Part shown: one piece after another, positions 58,080 through 64,000 of the stretch
Numbering within the stretch: position 1 is the first letter of the stretch
How the letters are laid out: the number at the start of each line of letters is the position of its first letter
Assembly (NCBI RefSeq): GCF_050948215.1
Contig: NC_135165.1
Coordinates: 9,108,001 to 9,172,000, forward strand
Direction: 5' to 3'
Length of the DNA: 64,000 nucleotides
Source of the DNA: Halictus rubicundus
Lineage: Eukaryota > Arthropoda > Insecta > Hymenoptera > Halictidae
The notes under the pieces: generated by a model
The model's database searches: none
What the model was told of the DNA's origin: nothing
What the model saw: only the letters and a program-made list of their open reading frames with translations
Program-made: the position numbers and the translations under genes

Positions 58080-58345
58080 AGATCAAGGTCATTTCAAGGT
58101 CATGTTATTATACATATCTGAATGTATTTATCGATCAGTTACACGATGCAATAAAAAAATGTAGTTATGTATCAAAAAACACCGATGACCTTGATATCTC
58201 CGAAAAAAATGACTTTCTGAAAAAAATATTTTTACCAGATATTTGGGCCATTGACACCATGCACATTGCGTAACAAATATTTTTTGCATCACAATAACCT
58301 GAAGAGATATTTAGGTGGCCTTACTTAAACGAACCACCCTGTATG
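58080..58345 (-). mobile_element. Terminal fragment of a mariner-type element
   Basis: On the minus strand it begins CATACAGGGTGGTTCGTTTA then GGCCACCTAAATATCTC, like the ACCTAAATATCTTTT ends at 40315, and carries ACCTTGAAATGACCTTGA as those arms do. Only one end is present. Confidence 0.55.
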
Positions 58346-58556
58346 CACTTTTTCACGAGGTTGAATCGTTTCAGTTCAATTAAAAATTGTTGTTTTTATA
58401 TACTGATGAAAATGAGTTTTTGAGAGTTAATAGTGAAAACATAAAAGGCCACCGTCAAGCTTTTTCAGGACGGCAAAGAAACAGAACGTTCAAAACCTCT
58501 GCCGTGTTTACTTGAGTTGGTTGACAAATTGTTTCAAGGTACCGATTGTCAGATGT

Positions 58557-58990
58557 ACAGTGGGGGACAAAAGTATTCGTACACTTGGAATATAGAAGTA
58601 AAAGCAACAATATTTTCTATATTATTAAGTATATTCAAATATACGTAATTGTATATTATACATTACACTTCTAACAACAAATGAGCAAAAAACAAAGGCA
58701 ATAACATCACTTAGTAACTTGAAATGAATTCAAAATTCACAGCACCGTAAGAAATTGCTAGGACAGAAGTATTCGTACACCACCATTTCTGTTGATAAAC
58801 ACAGCAGTTACGAAGGAATCACAACATTCCGATCAATGTAAACATTACTTTAGAAGATATCACGTTAGTTTCATTAATTCTAATCGTGTGTTCGAGTACA
58901 CGTTATTAGTGAATATTTGCAATATGGGTAGAAAACGCAATGAAACTACGTTGGAAGAATGAAAAATTACACTGTCCAACAAAATCAAAC
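58557..58990 (+). mobile_element. 5' half of a Tc1-like element
   Basis: After TA, the end CAGTGGGGGACAAAAGTATT and an internal repeat GGACAGAAGTATTCGTACAC (about 58761) form an IR/DR-type terminus. A transposase start MGRKRNETTLEE follows at 58924 and hits TGA after 12 codons. The remainder is lost where another repeat begins near 59000. Confidence 0.7.
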
Positions 58991-59029
58991 TTTTTTCGAG
59001 TTTTGCAATACCTGTTGGGTGATTCTTAT

Positions 59030-59540
59030 ACACTTTGTCATCCTAAAACCAAATCTGAAAGAAGAATTCCTCCATCACGCAACGTTTTCGAAAAATTTTG
59101 GTTTTTGTAAAAATGCCCGATTTTGATACAAAATGACGTGTTACGCAAAAACTAAACACGCGAGAAAGTTAAAAATTGAGTCAAGAGATAGAGGGGACTC
59201 TCCTCTACATATTCATATAGTCAATTATATTTTTATGTACTTCCTAATAGTTGTAAATGGTTGTTAAAGTTTGAAAATGTGCCGACGCGGGTACTTTGTA
59301 CGCTCTATTTTTGTATTTATGTGGAAAATCCTTTATCTAGCAGGAATTTACTATACAGGAATGCATTCTACAGACATTTCTGGTAAAGAAACCATTCACG
59401 AAAAGTATTTGGTTCCCTTAATGTACGAGAAGGATCAGAAAATGTTAATTGACAGCGTGTGCGCGACGCGTTCGCGCCAGACGGCCATTGCAGCCTTTTC
59501 GCGACTCGCCAGGGCCGTCGCTATGCGTAGTCGACGTTGG
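59030..59540 (+). repeat. Dispersed repeat with conserved short ORF, copy 2
   Basis: Counterpart of 39105-39560. The frame here is longer (59271-59663), adding an N-terminal hydrophobic FVRSIFVFMWKILYLAGIYY before HSTDISGKETIHEKYLV. Confidence 0.55.
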
Positions 59541-59689
59541 TACCACTCATGTATGTCTTTGCTTACTATTTACATACATTTTTTTTGTCTTTTTGGGTGC
59601 CAATCATTACAAAAGATTATAAAAATACGAGTTATATTCACATTTCATTGTGGAAATGTTTAATAAAGTTCAATTTTCTTGCACAATTA

Positions 59690-59860
59690 CTATTTTCAGT
59701 CGACTGGTTTTACTCATCTATCGCCTGAATTTTGCAGTGGTGGGGGTTACTATTTTCAGTTTACTGTTTTACTGAATTCTGCAGTCGTGGGGGTTGCTAT
59801 TTTCAGTCGACTATTTTACTGAACCAGAGATTTCCTCTCTGACTGAATTATCGACTGATT
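59690..59860 (+). repeat. Short tandem repeat, three units
   Basis: CTATTTTCAGT starts units at 59690, 59750 and 59797. Each continues with an ACTG(GT)TTTTACT-like segment and, in the first two, GCAGT(G/C)GTGGGGGTT. Confidence 0.6.
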
Positions 59861-59869
59861 TATGCAGTG

Positions 59870-60304
59870 GAAGAGCGGGTGGATATGTACAGAGTATCCC
59901 ACAAATCTTGCAGTTCCTTTAAAGGGGTGATTCCTGAGGTGATTGGAAGTAACATTTTCCTTTGCGAAATTGTTGTCCGCGGCTTTGTTAAGGAGCTATT
60001 AACTTACTCAGCAACTCGCGCTGAGCCTGGCTTTGGCATTGGCCGGGCCGAAATCCGTCAGCTGTAGCCGCACTCTGATTAGTGCGTGTTTTTCGTTGAT
60101 AACTCCTTAACAAAGCCGCGGATAACATTGTCATAAAAGAAAAAGTTACTTTATGTTAGATTCATTAATTTTTGAATTTTTACCTTAATTTAATTTTATC
60201 ACTATCCGCACAGACACGGAACGTTTCGGTATCAGCACCGCTCCGACACAGACAGTAGTATGTATGTATATTATACGTTCGTCGAACAGTCAGCATCCGG
60301 TCAG
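59870..60304. other. Spacer with internal inverted repeat
   Basis: GTCCGCGGCTTTGTTAAGGA (about 59970-59989) recurs inversely near 60106-60124, indicating a small fold-back at about 59970-60124. No gene recognised. Confidence 0.45.
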
Positions 60305-60568
60305 TCAGTTAACAGAAGGCGATTCGTAAAGACGTGCGAAGAAAGTAAAAATGTTTTCTGATTTAATTGTAAAAGATTGTTCAAGTAACTTTTCTGTTTT
60401 TACATTATTATACAACAAACATATACTATATTTACTATAATGTCCAAGATTGTCCCTAATTTCATTCCATGCCATTTCTTTCCGTACGATGTCACTATAT
60501 TTCGAATCTTGTTGGTCGTATAGGAAGGTGTCATTTCTAACGAATTGAATTAATTTTTCAAAATCCAT
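60305..60568 (-). CDS. Partial MADF-domain protein
   Basis: From ATG at 60568 the frame encodes MDFEKLIQFVRNDTFLYDQQ then DSKYSDIVRKEMAWNEIRDN and LG. This matches the first half of the MADF (Adf-1-type Myb/SANT-like) DNA-binding domain: LI..V...P.LYD.....Y.....R...W..I...LG. The second half (CKKRWKNLRD-type) is absent. A possible donor ATTATA|GTAAATA follows near 60435, so it may be a first exon, but no continuation was found leftward. A transposon-associated MADF gene or a fragment are alternatives. Confidence 0.5.
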   Translation of the reverse strand: MDFEKLIQFVRNDTFLYDQQDSKYSDIVRKEMAWNEIRDNLGHYSKYSICLLYNNVKTEKLLEQSFTIKSENIFTFFARLYESPSVN

Positions 60569-61050
60569 TGCGATATGTCCTTTCTCGCTGCCACAAGAAC
60601 TGACTTTTCTGATCGGTCATATTACATGTTTCCATATATTTCGTTTTTGGATGAATTGTTCTGCGAATTTGAATCTCCCATCGATATGGAGTTTCTTTAA
60701 CGCTTGCTTTCGTAAACATTTCTGATATTTTAATTTTTGAAATTGTACGGCTCACTTTTATGTTACATTGAAATTACATTTCAAATTAAAGCGACTCACT
60801 GTTTTGTATGAAGAACCTCTAATTTTTGACATCTTCCTTAAAACCGCACGTTTCACACTTTGCGAAATTCGTGTTGCCTTTCTGGTCACTCGTTTCTGCC
60901 ATAATTATTGACTAAAAATGAGCTGTGAAAAGCAACTGATCGTGAATTTATAAATATTTATAGTACATACTGTATATTATATGGCACGCTCTAAACTGTA
61001 AAATAAGGTCAATAGAAAGTCGATTTTCAGCAGTTTGCATCAGGCTCCTT

Positions 61051-61313
61051 CAGGACCCGCTCTAGGGGAGGGGGGACAACCCGGGCATTTGCCCGGGGCG
61101 CCAAAATGTAGGGGCGCCATCTTGGCTTTGGCATTAAGTGTGAGAAAAATATTGATGTTTTAAATATTCAGTTAATAGAAAATTTCTGACTACCCTTGCC
61201 AGACAATTTTGCTAAAAAAAAAGGTCATTTTGTTCAGCGCGGTGCTTAGTGCTTAAAAAGGGGCGGCAATTTGTTTTTTTGCCCGGGGCGTCGTAACCGC
61301 TAGAGCGGGCCCT
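61051..61313. mobile_element. 263-bp hAT-type MITE, GC-rich ends
   Basis: 8-bp direct repeats GGCTCCTT at 61043-61050 and 61314-61321 flank ends CAGGACCCGCTCTAG and the complement of AGGGCCCGCTCTAG. GCCCGGGGCG motifs lie inside each end. Confidence 0.75.
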
Positions 61314-61326
61314 GGCTCCTTCTTTA

Positions 61327-61334
61327 AAAGGGAC

Positions 61335-61366
<32 letters not shown>

Positions 61367-61386
61367 GAAGAGAAGGAGGAGGAGAA
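61327..61386. repeat. (GGA)n purine tract
   Basis: About 60 bases of uninterrupted purines, mainly GGA units, immediately after the MITE target duplication. Confidence 0.9.
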
Positions 61387-63587
61387 TTTCGTTAATAAGA
61401 TGAACGATAAATGACCATCGAGTAACACTGGTTTGCTTTCCCGAGCCGGCACGTACCATGCAATACAATAGAACTGTAATTCCATACGTGAGTTACGTAT
61501 ACCGTGGTAACGCAATTTAATCTCCATTGTTGGAGGCAATAGAAAGACGAATGGCTATCGTGATTTCCTAAAACGGATACATCTAATTCGACATTGTGGC
61601 CGACACAAAGACAGATTAAAATTGACGCATTTTGCATATTATTCTTTTATTATTACCAATTGTGTAAGAGTTGTGAAGACTGTCTGAGAGAACTACAAAT
61701 ACAAAATAGGTCATTACGCCAGAGTTCCCAACCTGCTTTTGGTCTCACAACTCCACTTTCAATGCTCTTATAGTTCAACATGCTCTTCCCATGAACTATT
61801 TCTGTTATCGAAATTTCCAAATACATACGTTGTACGTAATTTTTTACGAAGAAGTAGTAGTTAATCAAAATATCTTCTAAACTAATGATTTTTTCCCATA
61901 AGTGATTTATTACTTTTATGTAGGGAATTTCGAGTAGCATCGAGTAGTAAACATGTTAAAAAATATACGATTCCATTTAAAAAACAAAGTTGATCTACAT
62001 ATGACCTCTACACGTGCACATACGAAAAACATATCTACGTCGGAACGTGTGCCCCTTGATACCGTTTAACTTCTGTCTGAAACATTTTTTAGTGTCATCA
62101 ACAGTTTCGGAGATATTCGACTAGGTCAATTTAAATGTATGCAAAAATATGTATGAAAGTATGTATGCAAACCTCGATATAAAACAGTCACCTGATGATT
62201 TTACAAAAATTGCCAAACGAGACTTGCAAAACGATACTTTAGACCAGACGACTCACTAAAGATTTGTCGATGTTATTTCGGTATATTTCCTTATTAGAAT
62301 TTTGTACTATTGTTCAAACTTCTATTTCTATATTTCTCAACTACCATCCATGGACTATTATAAACTTTCCCCCTTTCGAAAGTTTCATTTTTAATGGTAA
62401 AACATCAACCATCCGTTGAGTGTTTTGTCATAATTGCATCAGCCGTATGGTGTGTACTATCTCTATAATTTTAGTAACATGCGAAAACTCTAAGGAGATT
62501 TAATATAAATGCGCAAGGAAAAATAAGGTCGGAGGCGCTGATATTACCGTGCACATTGACATACATTTCCTCTGGAATTTCTTTCTTAAGGTTAATGATT
62601 CAGACGAATGATTCAGGGAAAAATGCTCGACGTTTGCCTTACAATATGAAAGAACAATGCCATATGTGGCGTTTCCAAGACTACTCGTAGTTGTACAAGA
62701 CTATTAGTCGATCATGTTTCGAGAGCCTCTGCTCATAGTCGCTAGTCAGAGGAGGGATTTAATTAAAAAAAAAAAAAGAAATGTGAATAAACGAATTAAT
62801 TATAATTCAAATAACAATTTATTTGAAGAAATTTTAGAGAAACAAGTAAATAACAACTAATCTTTGATTGTCTTTAGATTAGGTGATATTAGTGCTTTCT
62901 TATATATTGTTTATATATACTGTTATATATTGGTTATATACTCTTTATGTTTTCTCTTACCTAGGTTTCGTACAGAAAGAGGTTAGGTTATCTGTCAGTG
63001 CACGTAATTACACGCGGCACAGTGTGGCGCTCTAACTAAGCACACAGCGAAAACCAGTACATACATACATGCATATTTTCGAATTCGTTTCAGTTACTGA
63101 ACTTATTGAAAATAAAAGCAAAAATTTTTAAAATTGTTCTTATTAATGCTCTTTTACTAATATAATACACGTGTCCATGTGCTAGAATTATTTACATTAC
63201 CGAATATTGACTTTCATTTGTTCAGTGTTTTTTAAGGTTTCTTATAAGCTTTACACAAAATTACTCTAGATTATGTAACAAAAATTCGAAATGATTTCTC
63301 TCGTACTTTTGTGTTTTGCATACTTAATTTGAATAAATAAACAAACTAATTGATTTTAATGAGAAAAATTTCATATCTCTTTTTTAATATCCCATTTTTT
63401 CATTAAGCTTTAAAAATACATATAATTAATTGGGTCCCTTACCTAATACGGGCATTCGAAACTATTGAATCATATTGATGAATCAGTTGGGTTTGGTGAC
63501 GTTTATGAGGTTCAAAGGTTTGGTTTTATCGGGCCGTGTCCCGTGACACATACGTGGAAATTCCATTTGATGATTCTGTACTATACA
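61387..63587. other. AT-rich region without supported genes
   Basis: Short open frames only, with no domains recognised. An A-run lies at 62765-62776. No large repeat found. Confidence 0.45.
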
Positions 63588-63800
63588 GGGTGGCCCACAT
63601 AACTCTGAACAGCTCAATATCTCGAAAACTATGCCATCAATTTTAAAGTTCTTAGTCTTAAATTGCATGGAACTGAAGGGTCTTTCTGACTACATAAACG
63701 TGAAGTCGCCTCCCTTCCCTTTTAACGAGGGAGGGGAGGTACCTTTATAATTTTAAATGGAACCCCCTATAAAATGTTACTTATTTAGATTCTACAGGAA
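63588..63800 (+). mobile_element. Left terminus of a mariner-type element, running off the window
   Basis: TACAGGGTGGCCCACATAAC, then CTCAATATCTCGAAAACTAT, is the standard pattern of these termini. The opposite end and any transposase would lie beyond or near 64000. Confidence 0.5.
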
Positions 63801-64000
63801 AAAACAAGTCAATTTTGTCTGAAACATTTTTTTGTCAGATACATCCATGATGAGATATAACAGTTTGAAGTTTCGAGTTGTAGGTACTTGAAGCGCTCGT
63901 AAATAGCGTTATGGAATTATACGCGCTTGAGTCCTTGTCCTTGTCCTTGAGAAAAAACAAGAAAGGAGGACCTAAACAGACGTTATCACACAGAAAGGTC

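Overview
The window is animal nuclear DNA, most likely from a hymenopteran insect such as an ant. The evidence is AT-rich sequence, spliceosomal GT-AG introns, insect-type promoters, and abundant insect transposons (Tc1/mariner, hAT-like and PIF/Harbinger remnants, an R1-type LINE, fold-back elements). The genus assignment is inference. There are no operons, CRISPR arrays or rRNA genes.

Left part (1-9.1 kb). A decayed copy of the condensin subunit CAP-H/barren (1-1400) is followed by a complete three-exon gene for a malate-dehydrogenase-like protein (1740-4085). Its active-site and nucleotide-binding residues are replaced although its reading frame and splice sites are intact. A promoter region with five CRE-like palindromes and a TATA box (5075-5620) precedes lunapark (5832-9057), the ER three-way-junction protein. 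Lunapark is reconstructed here as ten in-phase coding exons giving 401 residues, one of them a 12-nt microexon.

Centre (13.2-35.5 kb). One gene, TCERG1/CA150 (transcription elongation regulator 1), spans 22 kb. Seventeen in-phase exons give 1204 residues with three WW and six FF domains. Its introns are stuffed with mobile elements: a hAT-like MITE, a 2.4-kb element with ~820-bp inverted repeats that carry tRNA-like Pol III modules, two copies of a palindromic MITE, a second tRNA-bearing fold-back complex, and a Harbinger transposase remnant.

Right part (35.5-64 kb). This is mostly transposon and repeat territory. It holds two GC-rich minisatellites, a 600-bp palindrome, an internally deleted mariner-type element, an R1-clade LINE ORF1 interrupted by a 691-bp insertion with 12-bp target duplications, an almost complete dead Tc1 element (46133-47739), a Tc3-like remnant, and a hAT-like fold-back invaded by a putative solo LTR. 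The only likely host coding sequence is a signal-peptide first exon at 48615-48711, whose gene would continue past the window, plus a partial MADF-domain ORF on the minus strand near 60.4 kb.

No new multi-gene system is visible. The most unusual items are the MDH pseudoenzyme, the lunapark microexon with its CRE-rich promoter, and the inverted-repeat elements that carry tRNA-like Pol III promoters in both arms.
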